From Flagellimonas maritima (GTDB taxonomy: Bacteria; Bacteroidota; Bacteroidia; Flavobacteriales; Flavobacteriaceae): a DNA stretch of 64,000 nt. The number at the start of each line of letters is the position of its first letter. Position 1 is the first letter of the stretch. The stretch lies in the NCBI RefSeq assembly GCF_003269425.1, contig NZ_CP030104.1, positions 3,443,001 through 3,507,000 of the forward strand. Reading direction: 5' to 3'. The position numbers and the translations under genes were made by a program. Below are positions 8,726 to 18,103 of the stretch, piece by piece. Below the pieces are notes generated by a model that had not been told where the DNA came from, did not search any database, and saw only the letters and a list, made by a program, of their open reading frames with translations.

Positions 8726-9804
8726 ATGAAAATCTACACTATTACTTTACTATTTCTTTGTTTTAGTTTTTCAAAAGCTCAAGAAATGGGATTTGAGGAA
8801 TATAATCCAAAACCTACATTGGTGGTATCTGAAAATCCAAAGGAGCGTGCAAAATATACCTTTATTGATGTTCATAGCCACCAGTTTCAGATGGCGACAC
8901 AAAATTTAACTGGACTGATTACCGATATGGACAAAATGAACATGGGGGTCATGGTCAATCTAAGCGGTGGTTCCGGACAGGGTCTTAGGGCCATGCTGAA
9001 AAACGTAAACGACAACTACCCCAATCGCTTCGTTATTTTTGCAAATGTAGATTTTAATGGTGTAGGTAATTCCAATTGGGGTGAACAAGCCGCGGCACAA
9101 CTGGAACTGGATGTAAAGACAGGTGCGAAAGGACTGAAGATCTATAAAAGCCTTGGATTGCGAAATAAAGATATAAATGGCAATCGGATAGCCATTGATG
9201 ACCCTAGGTTGAACCCTATCTGGGAAAAATGTGCCGAACTTGCAATACCTGTGCTTATACACGCAGCAGACCCCAAATCATTTTGGGACCCGATGGATAA
9301 AAACAATGAAAGATGGCTGGAACTCAAGACTAGGCCCAGAAGAAAACGTTCCAATAGCGATCCCGCCCCTTGGCAACAGATTATTGATGAACAGCACCGA
9401 ATGTTCAAAAACATCCAAATACTAAATTTATCAATGCACACATGGGCTGGTATGCCAATAATTTGGATAAGCTAGGAGAGCTATTGGATGAAATGCCCAA
9501 TATGTCCGTAGGTATTGGGGCAATAATAGCGGAACTTGGTAGGCAGCCCAGAAGCGCCAAGCGTTTTTTCATTAAATACCAAGACAGGATACTTTTTGGT
9601 AAGGATAGCTGGAAACCAGAAGAGTTCCCAATGTATTTTAGGGTTTTGGAAACAGACGATGAATATTTTCCTTATTACAAGAAGTACCATGCTTTTTGGG
9701 CCATGTACGGACTGGATTTACCTGATGAAGTCCTAAGGAAAGTATATTATAAAAATGCGTTAAACTTAATTCCTGGAATTGATAAATCCCTTTTTGGGGA
9801 ATAA
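8726..9804 (+). pseudogene. Secreted amidohydrolase family protein, interrupted by a one-base frameshift
   Basis: The N-terminal part (8726 to about 9410) has a signal peptide (CFSFSKAQ), then FIDVHSHQFQ and, later, PVLIHAADP, the metal-ligand pattern of amidohydrolase-2 (TIM-barrel) enzymes. The second part (in frame with 9442-9804) carries the next expected block AHMGWYANNLDKLG and the catalytic FGKDSW. Joining them needs one extra A in the A5 run at 9407-9411; the join then reads FKKHPNTKFINAHMGW, which fits the family. So one base is missing, either a real inactivating mutation or a homopolymer sequencing error. The gene starts 2 bases after the mocA-like stop and may share its transcript. 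Product and substrate are unknown. Confidence 0.82.
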
Positions 9805-10026
9805 GCTCTCACTTAATCTTTTTTTGGTAATGGCCCGTAGTTTATCAGACTCCAAATCTTGAAAAATGCCACATGAAATCTGCTTTTTCAATAGGGAATT
9901 GGATTTTTTACGTTTGGCCAAAGCCTCGATTTCCTTGTTTAAAAATTGCATGTAGAAAGTATTTTTATAAAAACGAAATATTCCATACTTTATTCTTAAA
10001 AAAGGATTTCGTTGCTTAGTTTTCAT
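9766..10026 (-). CDS. Small basic protein downstream of gntR, unrecognised
   Basis: An 86-aa reading frame starting at the ATG at 10026, which overlaps the gntR stop by 11 bases as in a coupled pair; a start at 10041 would add five residues. It is rich in lysine and arginine (KAITKKRL-like and AKRKKSNSLLKKQ segments) and has no signal peptide or obvious domain. It converges on and overlaps the end of the broken amidohydrolase gene by 39 bases. It fills an otherwise empty 211-base gap. I do not recognise it; it may be a small accessory protein or a chance frame. Confidence 0.33.
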   Translation of the reverse strand: MKTKQRNPFLRIKYGIFRFYKNTFYMQFLNKEIEALAKRKKSNSLLKKQISCGIFQDLESDKLRAITKKRLSESLFPKKGFINSRN

Positions 10027-10648
10027 TGATTTGATTTTCAATAAACTCCGATATTGTCATCCAATTCATCTTTAAAATTAAGCTAGCTGTAGGAACATTA
10101 TCCTCTTCAATGGCCTGTATTATAGCTTCATTTTGGCTATCAACTTTTTCCAAAAAAATAATGTCATGTTTAAAACCATGCTCATAGAAAAGCAATCTGG
10201 CAAACAAATCCTCAAGAATTTGAAGTAGAATAAGATTTTTACAATTTTTCACCAGTAATCGATGAAATTCGAACCGTTCGGTCAATCTGTTTGAAAAGGA
10301 ATTGTATTGACGCAATCTGGATTGTTGCCTTTTTAGAAACGTAACATCTTCCTCGGAAAAAGAAGTATTTTCCAAGGCCAGGATTTCAAGTTGAGCTATC
10401 GTTTCATATAAGTTTCGGGCTTCATCCTTGCGAAGTTTAGAAACTACAAAACCACGATTGGGAACGGCTTCTATAATACGTGCTTGCTCCAATTGGCTTA
10501 AGGCTTCACGAATCGGAGTTACACTTATGCCAGTTTCTCTAGATAGGGAGGCGAGGTTGATTGTTTTTCCTATTTGTAGTTTACCTTGACCGATTTGCTC
10601 CAATAAATGCTTTCTTATTTGATTTCTCAAAATTCTATTTTCTTTCAT
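10016..10648 (-). CDS. GntR family transcriptional regulator (FadR-like, FCD domain)
   Basis: Repressor-type DNA-binding protein of 210 aa. The N-terminal winged helix (residues 1-70) has the GntR pattern, including INLASLSRETGISVTPIREALSQLE in two overlapping motifs. The remaining helical region (from about residue 75) fits the FCD ligand-binding domain, with conserved arginine and histidine positions (RFEFHRLLV). It is divergent from the trehalase gene; between the two starts lies a perfect palindrome at 10663-10676, 15 bases upstream of this start codon, so autoregulation is likely. The ligand is unknown; sugar acids or related metabolites are usual for the subfamily. Confidence 0.88.
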   Translation of the reverse strand: MKENRILRNQIRKHLLEQIGQGKLQIGKTINLASLSRETGISVTPIREALSQLEQARIIEAVPNRGFVVSKLRKDEARNLYETIAQLEILALENTSFSEEDVTFLKRQQSRLRQYNSFSNRLTERFEFHRLLVKNCKNLILLQILEDLFARLLFYEHGFKHDIIFLEKVDSQNEAIIQAIEEDNVPTASLILKMNWMTISEFIENQINEN

Positions 10649-10662
10649 AGCATTAGAGTATG

Positions 10663-10676
10663 AATCGTATACGATT
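10663..10676. promoter_or_regulatory. Perfect 14-bp palindrome, candidate GntR operator
   Basis: AATCGTATACGATT is its own reverse complement and lies in the 87-base spacer between the divergent gntR-type gene and the trehalase gene. FadR/FCD-type GntR regulators bind short palindromes with a GT...AC core, which this has (GTATAC). Its place 15 bases before the gntR start and about 60 bases before the trehalase start suits repression of the regulator and control of treA. Confidence 0.65.
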
Positions 10677-10735
10677 TAACGTATAAAAATTTGGGTTATT
10701 ACACTTATATTTAACTTGTTTAAAACTATAGCGAC

Positions 10736-12322
10736 ATGCAAAAATGGTATTTTGGATTCTGTTTACTTTATCTTCTCCTTGCCTGTGAGGAAAGTAGAAA
10801 ACCCGCCAAGGAAATTGTTCTTTACGAATCCCAGATTTTTAAAGATGTTCAATTGGCAGCAATTTTTAAGGATTCAAAGACTTTTGTCGATTTAGTTCCC
10901 AAAATCGATATCTCTGAACTGGAATCCAAATACCTTCAGGAAAAAGAAAAGCATGATTTTGATTTAAAAATTTTTGTGGATCAGAATTTTGAAGATAGGT
11001 CCATGAAAACATTGGAATTTGAAACCGATACCACCAAGACTATGTATGAACACATTAGCTTAATGTGGGATAAATTGACGAGAGGCCCTGACAGTGTTAT
11101 TGCATACTCATCAAGAATTGCACTCCCCAATAAGTATGTGGTACCTGGCGGTCGTTTTCAGGAAATTTATTATTGGGACAGTTATTTTACTATAGAGGGA
11201 TTGTTGGCTGATGGCAGATATGATTTGGCCAAGGATATGGTTGACAATTTTGCGTTTTTGATAGATAGTATCGGTTTTATACCAAACGGTACACGAAATT
11301 ATTATAAAACACGGTCGCAGCCACCTTTTTTTACGCTTATGGTAGATGCTCTTGCCAAAAAAGATACATCTCAGCTTAAAAATTATTTGCCACAGTTATT
11401 AAAGGAATATGAATTTTGGATGGATGGTGCGAATATTATCGAAAATGGAGAGAGCGAGCAACATATTGTTCGCATACAAGAAGATGTAACATTAAATCGG
11501 TATTGGGACAAAGGTAACACACCTCGCCCCGAAGCTTATAAGGAAGACATGCATTTGGCAAACAAACTACAATCGGATAGCTCAAAAGCAATGCTTTATC
11601 AAGATTTAAGGTCGGCTGCAGCATCAGGGTGGGATTTTAGCTCACGATGGTATACTAAAAATGGTGATTTTGGTTCAACAAAAACATCGAATATACTTCC
11701 TATTGATTTAAATTGTCTACTACACTTTATGGAATCGACCATCGCCAAAGCATATAAATTCAATGGAAATGATGGGGCGGCCAAAGAATTCAAATCCAAG
11801 GCCAATAATAGAAAGAAGGCCATTGAAAAGTACTTCTGGAACGAAGGGACTGGTTTCTATCACGATTATAATTTTACTTTGGATGAAATGACTCCAGAAT
11901 TGACATTGGCAGGTGCCTTTCCATTATATTTTAATCTATCATCAACTGAGAAAGCAGAACAGGTCAAAACAGTGCTAATGGATAAATTTCTAAAGGATGG
12001 TGGTTTGGTAACTACATTGAAAAATTCCGGACAGCAATGGGATGCCCCTAATGGATGGGCACCTTTGCAATGGATTGCAGTAAATGGATTACTTAACTAC
12101 GGTTATGAAGAAGAAGCAAAGGAGGTTATGGAACGCTGGCTCGCACTCAATGAAAAAGTATATAAAAATACAGGCAAGATGATGGAAAAATATAATGTAG
12201 AAGACCTTACGTTACTCTCAGGAGGAGGTGAATATGAAACTCAGGATGGATTTGGTTGGACCAATGGGGTCGCTCTCGCATTCAAAACAATGCTCACTGA
12301 TATGGAAGTAACGATGGAGTAA
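10736..12322 (+). CDS. treA: Trehalase (GH37), periplasmic lipoprotein
   Basis: Hydrolyses alpha,alpha-trehalose to glucose. Both trehalase signatures are present: PGGRFQEIYYWDSYF (signature 1) and QQWDAPNGWAPLQW (signature 2), along with the glycine-rich GGGEYETQDGFGWTNG block near the C-terminus. The N-terminus is a lipoprotein signal (LLYLLLAC, cysteine at residue 17), so the enzyme should be membrane-anchored on the periplasmic side. Length 528 aa is in range for bacterial TreA. It is transcribed away from the GntR-type gene and its palindromic operator, which suggests control by that regulator. Confidence 0.95.
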   Translation: MQKWYFGFCLLYLLLACEESRKPAKEIVLYESQIFKDVQLAAIFKDSKTFVDLVPKIDISELESKYLQEKEKHDFDLKIFVDQNFEDRSMKTLEFETDTTKTMYEHISLMWDKLTRGPDSVIAYSSRIALPNKYVVPGGRFQEIYYWDSYFTIEGLLADGRYDLAKDMVDNFAFLIDSIGFIPNGTRNYYKTRSQPPFFTLMVDALAKKDTSQLKNYLPQLLKEYEFWMDGANIIENGESEQHIVRIQEDVTLNRYWDKGNTPRPEAYKEDMHLANKLQSDSSKAMLYQDLRSAAASGWDFSSRWYTKNGDFGSTKTSNILPIDLNCLLHFMESTIAKAYKFNGNDGAAKEFKSKANNRKKAIEKYFWNEGTGFYHDYNFTLDEMTPELTLAGAFPLYFNLSSTEKAEQVKTVLMDKFLKDGGLVTTLKNSGQQWDAPNGWAPLQWIAVNGLLNYGYEEEAKEVMERWLALNEKVYKNTGKMMEKYNVEDLTLLSGGGEYETQDGFGWTNGVALAFKTMLTDMEVTME

Positions 12323-12366
12323 GTTTTGGTAAATTTCGCTGACCAACTAACCAACGCCCATCACAA

Positions 12367-13449
12367 ATGTCAAAATCGTTATTGTTTATTCCGGATATTT
12401 CCGGGTATACTAAATTTATCCAAACCACAGAAGTTGAACATAGCCAGCATGTTATCTCGGAATTATTGGAGGTATTGGTAAATGCAAATACCCAAGAACT
12501 AAAACTTGCAGAAATCGAAGGGGATGCGCTTTTCTTTTATAAAGAAAATGAAATCCCGTCTCAAGAGAATTTATTGGCTCAAGTTGAATCTATGTTTACA
12601 GCATTCTATAGCCATTTGAAAATGTTGGAAAAGAACAGGATTTGTCCTTGCAATGCCTGCGCAACCGCTAGTAATCTTCAGCTAAAAGTTATAGCTCACA
12701 GCGGTAATCTGCAACATATTGAGGTGCATGGAAACCGAAAGCCCTTTGGCGAGCAGGTCATAGAAGCACATAGATTATTAAAAAACTCAGTTGACAGCAA
12801 TAATTATGTGCTTATCAGCAGGACTCTTGCTTTGCATGTACAGCTTTCACCGTACTATTCCAGCAAAATCTTTCGTTTCAGACAGGGTACAGATGTTTAC
12901 GATGATAGGGAGGTAGCATATATTTATTCGCTTATTGATCCAAAGGAATTAAACCTCAGGACTTTTTCAGAACCCAGAAAAGTTGTTTTTAACCGAAATC
13001 CAGAACTAATGATTCAAAAAAAGTTTCCTGTAAGTGCAGAACAACTAATGGAGTACGTGACAAACTACTCTTTTAGGCATCAATGGATTGAGGGCGTAGA
13101 TAAATTTGAATTTAATGCGAACGAAGTAACAAGAATAGGTTCCGAGCATGTATGTGTTATTAATGGGAAACATTTAGATTTTGTTACAGTAACCAAAGAG
13201 GTAAGCTCCGGGAGCTTAATTTATGGTGAGTATACTACAAGTCCACCACCAGTTGATGAATTATATCAGTTTTATATTTTTACACCAATAGGTGAGGAAA
13301 GCTGTTTATTGGAAATGGAACTTTATTGGAAAGCAAAGTCACCTCTCAAAAAGATGATGATAGCATTGGTTGCAAAAAGAATATTCCAAAAAAACTTGGA
13401 AAAAGCTCTAATTGGCCTAGAAAATTTCGTGAAAAATCAAACGAGCTAA
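12367..13449 (+). CDS. DUF2652 family protein with a C-terminal SRPBCC-like domain
   Basis: A 360-aa soluble protein. The N-terminal part (residues 1-200) resembles the DUF2652 family, related in fold to adenylate/guanylate cyclase catalytic domains: LFIPDISGYTKFI at the start and AEIEGDALFFY further on. A CPCNAC cysteine pair follows at about residue 93. The C-terminal 140 residues look like a SRPBCC/polyketide-cyclase fold (from about RNPELMIQKKFPVSAEQLMEYV). No nucleotide cyclase activity is shown by the sequence. It converges on the ArsR-type gene with a 4-base overlap of the 3' ends. The function is unknown. Confidence 0.82.
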   Translation: MSKSLLFIPDISGYTKFIQTTEVEHSQHVISELLEVLVNANTQELKLAEIEGDALFFYKENEIPSQENLLAQVESMFTAFYSHLKMLEKNRICPCNACATASNLQLKVIAHSGNLQHIEVHGNRKPFGEQVIEAHRLLKNSVDSNNYVLISRTLALHVQLSPYYSSKIFRFRQGTDVYDDREVAYIYSLIDPKELNLRTFSEPRKVVFNRNPELMIQKKFPVSAEQLMEYVTNYSFRHQWIEGVDKFEFNANEVTRIGSEHVCVINGKHLDFVTVTKEVSSGSLIYGEYTTSPPPVDELYQFYIFTPIGEESCLLEMELYWKAKSPLKKMMIALVAKRIFQKNLEKALIGLENFVKNQTS

Positions 13450-13772
13450 GACTTTCCCTCATTTAAGAAAGAATCCAGATTCTTTAAAGAACTGTCCCAG
13501 AATTTTTCGTAAAATTTAACCCACTCCGTAATTTTTTGTAGAGGTTTGGCGTCTGCCGCGCAGAAACGTTCCCTTCCTTTAGTAGTAATGCCCACTAACC
13601 CTGCCTGCTCCAAAGTTTTTATATGTTTTGTAACTCCTTGCCGACTCATTTCAAATCGACCTGATATCTGTGTTATGGATAGGGCGGAGGAAGCAATGAC
13701 TAAGGCGTGAAAAATCTCACGCCTCTTAGGGTCAGCAACAGCTTTTAAAATATTTGTAATATTATCTTGCAT
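13446..13772 (-). CDS. ArsR family winged-helix regulator
   Basis: A 108-aa helix-turn-helix protein: VADPKRREIFHALVIASSALSI near the N-terminus, then the recognition region SRFEMSRQGVTKHIKTLEQAGLV-like, typical of ArsR/SmtB repressors. It lacks the CxC metal site of the metal-sensing members. Its start lies within the end of the upstream SRPBCC gene (11-base overlap), and this regulator-plus-AHSA1 arrangement is common, the pair usually being co-expressed. The target is probably its own operon. Confidence 0.9.
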   Translation of the reverse strand: MQDNITNILKAVADPKRREIFHALVIASSALSITQISGRFEMSRQGVTKHIKTLEQAGLVGITTKGRERFCAADAKPLQKITEWVKFYEKFWDSSLKNLDSFLNEGKS

Positions 13773-14187
13773 GGGCTTCTTTTGGCAAATAAGATTGAAG
13801 ATCGTTGATGCACTTGTTCCATCCAGATTCGAAATTTGAGAAAAAAGTTACTGCTGAATCTTTAGCGTAATTAGAGATGCCTGAATGTTCAAGCAAAAGT
13901 TTAGTTCCATCATTGGTTTCTGTAAGTTCCCATTTCACGATTGTCTCAACATCAGTACCCTCAACAATCCAAGAATAAATTAAGGTATACGGTTCTGCAT
14001 GCTTTACTTCTCCCATGATATCCTTACAATCTTCATCATCACTGGAAAAAGTGTACTTGTAACCTTTTTCGGCCTTAAAATCTGCTTTCACAAACCACGT
14101 TGAAAGCTTTTCTTCCTTGGAAATTGCTTCCCAAACGGTTTTGATTGAATGAGCAAAAAAATGCTCTTTTCTGATTACATCTTTCAT
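13762..14187 (-). CDS. SRPBCC / AHSA1 domain protein
   Basis: A 141-aa START-like fold protein: IRKEHFFAHSIKTVWEAISKEEKLSTWF at the N-terminus (split here into its IRKEHFFAHS and VWEAISKEEKLSTWF parts), then a WELTE-type beta strand and a C-terminal helix with FFSNFESGWNKCINDL. These are features of the activator-of-Hsp90-ATPase-1-like family, which binds small hydrophobic ligands. First gene of a two-gene operon with the ArsR-type regulator. Ligand and role are unknown. Confidence 0.88.
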   Translation of the reverse strand: MKDVIRKEHFFAHSIKTVWEAISKEEKLSTWFVKADFKAEKGYKYTFSSDDEDCKDIMGEVKHAEPYTLIYSWIVEGTDVETIVKWELTETNDGTKLLLEHSGISNYAKDSAVTFFSNFESGWNKCINDLQSYLPKEAHAR

Positions 14188-14326
14188 TTTGCTATAATAT
14201 ATTTAATTAATAATGCAACTATAAGGTTGCTAATTTAATCAAATAAATTTAAAGCGCAACTATTTGGTTGCTTTTTAAAGAGTAAATTTATGTTTAATTT
14301 TATACAATTGTTTAATTTTCAATATT

Positions 14327-14746
14327 TTGAAGAAATCTGCTGGCTATTCAAGAACACCTTTAGCAAAAAAACTGGGCATTAAGGAAGGTCATTCAATTCT
14401 GGTTTACAAGGAGCCGAGTCATTATTGGAGCCTTTTTGAAGATTTACCGGAAAATATTTCTGTTCAAAAAAAACCAGGAACTGAGAACGTTGATTTTATT
14501 CATATTTTTTGTACTTCTATAGCTGAACTCCATGACATTGCAAAAAAATATAAGGCTGCCTTAAAAAAAGATGGTATGCTATGGGCGAGCTGGCCAAAGG
14601 GAAGTTCTAAAATTGATACCGATTTAAAGCGCGAACCTGTGCGCGACCATCTTCTCTCAATAGGGCTGGTAGATATAAAAGTGGCTGCAGTGGACGAAAA
14701 TTGGAGCGGTTTAAAATTTGTTTATCGACTGAAAGATAGAAAGTAA
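14327..14746 (+). CDS. DUF3052 family protein
   Basis: A 139-aa soluble protein with the DUF3052 pattern: YSRTPLAKKLGIKEGHSILV at the N-terminus, a DFIHIFCTS strand, LWASWPKGSSKI, and the C-terminal VDENWSGLKFVYR. No in-frame ATG is available at the right place; the TTG at 14327 is the best start and places YSRTPLAKKL at residue 6. The gene stands alone between the divergent SRPBCC pair and the BNR protein. The biochemical function of the family is not known. Confidence 0.8.
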   Translation: MKKSAGYSRTPLAKKLGIKEGHSILVYKEPSHYWSLFEDLPENISVQKKPGTENVDFIHIFCTSIAELHDIAKKYKAALKKDGMLWASWPKGSSKIDTDLKREPVRDHLLSIGLVDIKVAAVDENWSGLKFVYRLKDRK

Positions 14747-14848
14747 GAAGTTTTATAGCGAAAACCACTCATTTTCACATTTTTTTTGGAATTGAACCTA
14801 TCTCTTTTGGTTAACTTACAATGCTAATTCAACCAAAATAATCCTCAC

Positions 14849-17800
14849 ATGAAACTCATTTCAAAAGCTTGCTTTCTTACCATTTTCTTGATTCTTTTTC
14901 AAGTATCAGCCCAACAACCCGATTCAACAACCTATAAAGGATTGGAATTTAGAAGTATAGGCCCTGCCTTTACTTCTGGTCGTATTGCTGACATTGCAAT
15001 TCATCCAAAAAATGAAAGCATTTGGTATGTTGCCGTCGGTTCCGGGGGTGTTTGGAAAACCAAAAATGCGGGGACGACTTGGAAACCGATTTTTGACAAT
15101 GAATCCAGTTATTCAATAGGTTGTATAACCATTGACCCAACAAATCCAAATACAATCTGGGTAGGGACAGGCGAAAATGTGGGAGGTAGGCATGTAGGCT
15201 TTGGAGACGGAATCTATGTAAGCCATAATGGAGGTAAAACATGGGAGAATATGGGACTTACAACTTCCGAACATATTTCTAAAATTATAGTGCACCCTGA
15301 GGATTCAAATACAATATGGGTCGCTTCACAAGGTCCACTTTGGAATAAGGGCGGGGAACGTGGTTTCTATAAATCCGTAGACGGTGGGAAAACATGGAAG
15401 AGAACCCTGGGGGATGATGAATGGACAGGTGTTACAGATATTATAATGGACCATACAAATCCGGATATTCTATACGCTGCTAGTTGGGACAGGCACCGAA
15501 CAGTAGCAGCTTATATGGGCGGCGGTCCAGGTTCCGGAATTCATAAAAGTACCGATGGTGGAGAAACTTGGTCAAAACTGACCGAAGGTATTCCAAAATC
15601 CAACTTGGGTAAAATTGGATTGGCAATCTCTCCGTTCGATAATGAAATCATTTATGCAGCAATAGAACTGGACCGAAAGAAAGGTGGGGTTTTTATTTCC
15701 AATAATCAGGGCGAGACATGGACCAAACAATCTGATGCTGTATCAGGCGGTACAGGACCACACTATTATCAAGAGCTTTATGCTTCGCCACATCAAGAGG
15801 GTAGGTTGTATTTAATGAGCAACACTGTTCTGATTTCCGATAATCATGGAAAAACGTTTGAAAAAATGAACGAAAAAACCAAGCATGGCGATAGTCATGC
15901 CATCGCTTTTAAGGATTCCGATCCCGATTATGTCCTTTTTGGTACAGATGGCGGTTTGTACGAATCTTATGATTTGACCAAGACTTGGCGATACTTTGAA
16001 AATCTTCCGATCACCCAGTATTATAAGCTGGCCGTGGATGATACGGAACCATTTTATAATATATATGGTGGCACACAGGACAATGGGTCCCATGGTGGAC
16101 CTTCACAAACTACGAACCAAGCAGGAATTTTAAGTTCGGATTGGTGGAAAACCCTTGGAGCAGACGGACATCAATCAGCCATAGAGCCAGGCAACCCAGA
16201 TATTACGTACGGCGAGTTCCAAGAAGGTTGGCTATGGCGAATTGACCAAACTACTGGCGAAACCGTTTTTATTCAGCCACAACCTGCAATGGGTGAGCCC
16301 CATGAGCGTTTCAATTGGGATGCTCCTATTTTGGTAAGCCCTCACAATCCCAAACGGTTGTATTTCGCGTCCTATCGTGTTTGGAAATCAGAGAATAGAG
16401 GTGATGATTGGACCGCTATTTCAAAAGACTTGACCAGAAATGAAGAGCGATTGGCTTTACCGATTATGGGAAGACAGCAAAGCTGGGACAACCCTTGGGA
16501 TGTAGGTGCAATGTCCAATTACAATACCATTACCTCATTGGCAGAATCGCCAATACAAGAAGGACTCATTTATGCGGGAACGGATGATGGAATTCTACAG
16601 GTTACCGAAGATGGTGGGGCTACTTGGACCAAGATTATGTTGGGAACTATAAAGGGAGTTCCCGATAGAGTGTTCGTAAACGATGTTAGGGCGGACCTTT
16701 ACGACGCGAACACAGTTTACTTGGTACTCGATAACCATAAAGAAGGTGATTTTAGACCATTTCTCCTAAAAAGCACTGATAAAGGAAGAAGCTGGAATTC
16801 AATAAAGGGTAATCTTCCTGAGCGTTTGCTTACATGGCGTATCGTTCAAGACCACAAGAAGAAAGGGCTTTTATTCGCGGCTACGGAATTTGGAATTTAT
16901 TTCACCAATAATGGGGGGAGTAATTGGGTGCAACTTCAAGGTGGACTCCCTACAATACCTTTTAGGGATATTACGATACAGAGAAGAGAGGACGATTTAG
17001 TGGGTGCGTCATTCGGAAGGGGTTTCTATATTTTGGACGATATATCACCATTGCGGGATTTTGACGCTTCCAAGATGAATGAATCCGTGCTCTTTAAAGT
17101 GAAACCTGCATATTGGTACATTCAGAAAAGTGCCCTTCGCGGACAGGGGAATACACAATTCGTAGCAAAAAATCCACCTTTTGGAGCAACATTTACCTAT
17201 TATTTGCCAGAGAAATTAAAGACCTTAAAAGAAACCAGAACAGAAAGAGAAAAAGCGCTTAACAAACAAAAAAGTAATATTTCTTTTCCTGGTTGGGATG
17301 CTTTGGAAGATGAAAAAAATCAAGAAGATTCTGCTGTGATATTGATTATAAAAGATAACGAAGGCAATGTTTTGAATTCCATACAAGGGACCAACAAGAA
17401 AGGATTCAATCGTGTTGCTTGGAACTTAACGTATGCCAATAGGTCCGGAATACCTTTGGAAGTGCCAAAAAGCGATGATGATGATTTTTTTGGATCCCCT
17501 TATTTGGCAACTCCAGGAACATATTCGGTTGAGTTGCATAAACGTGTTGATGGAGAGTTACAACAACTTTCCAATACCCAGACTTTTCAGGTAAAACCCT
17601 TAAAGGAAGGTGCCTTACCCGCTAAACCTACTTCGGAAATCGATGCTTTTCGAGGTATGTTCCAAAAATTTCAACAAGATTTGGCTGCTACAAATTCCAT
17701 ATTGGAAAAAAGTATAAAGAAAACAAATGCCATGAAACGTGCTTTGGATGAAGCCGAAAGACCATCTTCGGCACTATATGCCAAAATCAATAACGCCAGA

Positions 17801-18094
17801 ACAAAACTTTTGGCACTGAACAGACAAATGAAGGGCAATCCTGCCAAAAATGAGGTAGGGGAGAAGACAAACCCCTCTCCAGAAGATGGCAGTTTTATAG
17901 GCTTTGTAGCACTGGGAAATACGTACGGCCCAACAGGAAACCACAAAATGGCAATGCAAAGATCACAAAATCAGCTGAATAGTTTAAAGAGGGATTTAAA
18001 AACAATAGTGGATGATACATTTCCCAATCTGGAAGAAGAGCTAAAGGCTGCTGGGGCTCCGTGGATTGAAGGACAGGGACTGATTCAGGATTAA
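14849..18094 (+). CDS. Secreted BNR/VPS10-like beta-propeller protein
   Basis: A 1081-aa exported protein with a signal peptide ending near VSAQQ. From residue 30 to about 730 it carries many Asp-box repeats of the form S-x-D-x-G-x-T-W, for example SVDGGKTW, STDGGETW, TEDGGATW and TNNGGSNW, as in sortilin/VPS10-type and sialidase-like propellers. The C-terminal 330 residues have a FlgD-like beta domain and a helical section (about 950-1010). Homologues are often named glycosyl hydrolases, but catalytic residues cannot be assigned here. I see no type IX secretion tail. The methyltransferase gene follows 10 bases downstream. Confidence 0.88.
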   Translation: MKLISKACFLTIFLILFQVSAQQPDSTTYKGLEFRSIGPAFTSGRIADIAIHPKNESIWYVAVGSGGVWKTKNAGTTWKPIFDNESSYSIGCITIDPTNPNTIWVGTGENVGGRHVGFGDGIYVSHNGGKTWENMGLTTSEHISKIIVHPEDSNTIWVASQGPLWNKGGERGFYKSVDGGKTWKRTLGDDEWTGVTDIIMDHTNPDILYAASWDRHRTVAAYMGGGPGSGIHKSTDGGETWSKLTEGIPKSNLGKIGLAISPFDNEIIYAAIELDRKKGGVFISNNQGETWTKQSDAVSGGTGPHYYQELYASPHQEGRLYLMSNTVLISDNHGKTFEKMNEKTKHGDSHAIAFKDSDPDYVLFGTDGGLYESYDLTKTWRYFENLPITQYYKLAVDDTEPFYNIYGGTQDNGSHGGPSQTTNQAGILSSDWWKTLGADGHQSAIEPGNPDITYGEFQEGWLWRIDQTTGETVFIQPQPAMGEPHERFNWDAPILVSPHNPKRLYFASYRVWKSENRGDDWTAISKDLTRNEERLALPIMGRQQSWDNPWDVGAMSNYNTITSLAESPIQEGLIYAGTDDGILQVTEDGGATWTKIMLGTIKGVPDRVFVNDVRADLYDANTVYLVLDNHKEGDFRPFLLKSTDKGRSWNSIKGNLPERLLTWRIVQDHKKKGLLFAATEFGIYFTNNGGSNWVQLQGGLPTIPFRDITIQRREDDLVGASFGRGFYILDDISPLRDFDASKMNESVLFKVKPAYWYIQKSALRGQGNTQFVAKNPPFGATFTYYLPEKLKTLKETRTEREKALNKQKSNISFPGWDALEDEKNQEDSAVILIIKDNEGNVLNSIQGTNKKGFNRVAWNLTYANRSGIPLEVPKSDDDDFFGSPYLATPGTYSVELHKRVDGELQQLSNTQTFQVKPLKEGALPAKPTSEIDAFRGMFQKFQQDLAATNSILEKSIKKTNAMKRALDEAERPSSALYAKINNARTKLLALNRQMKGNPAKNEVGEKTNPSPEDGSFIGFVALGNTYGPTGNHKMAMQRSQNQLNSLKRDLKTIVDDTFPNLEEELKAAGAPWIEGQGLIQD

Positions 18095-18103
18095 AAGTTT
18101 ACC

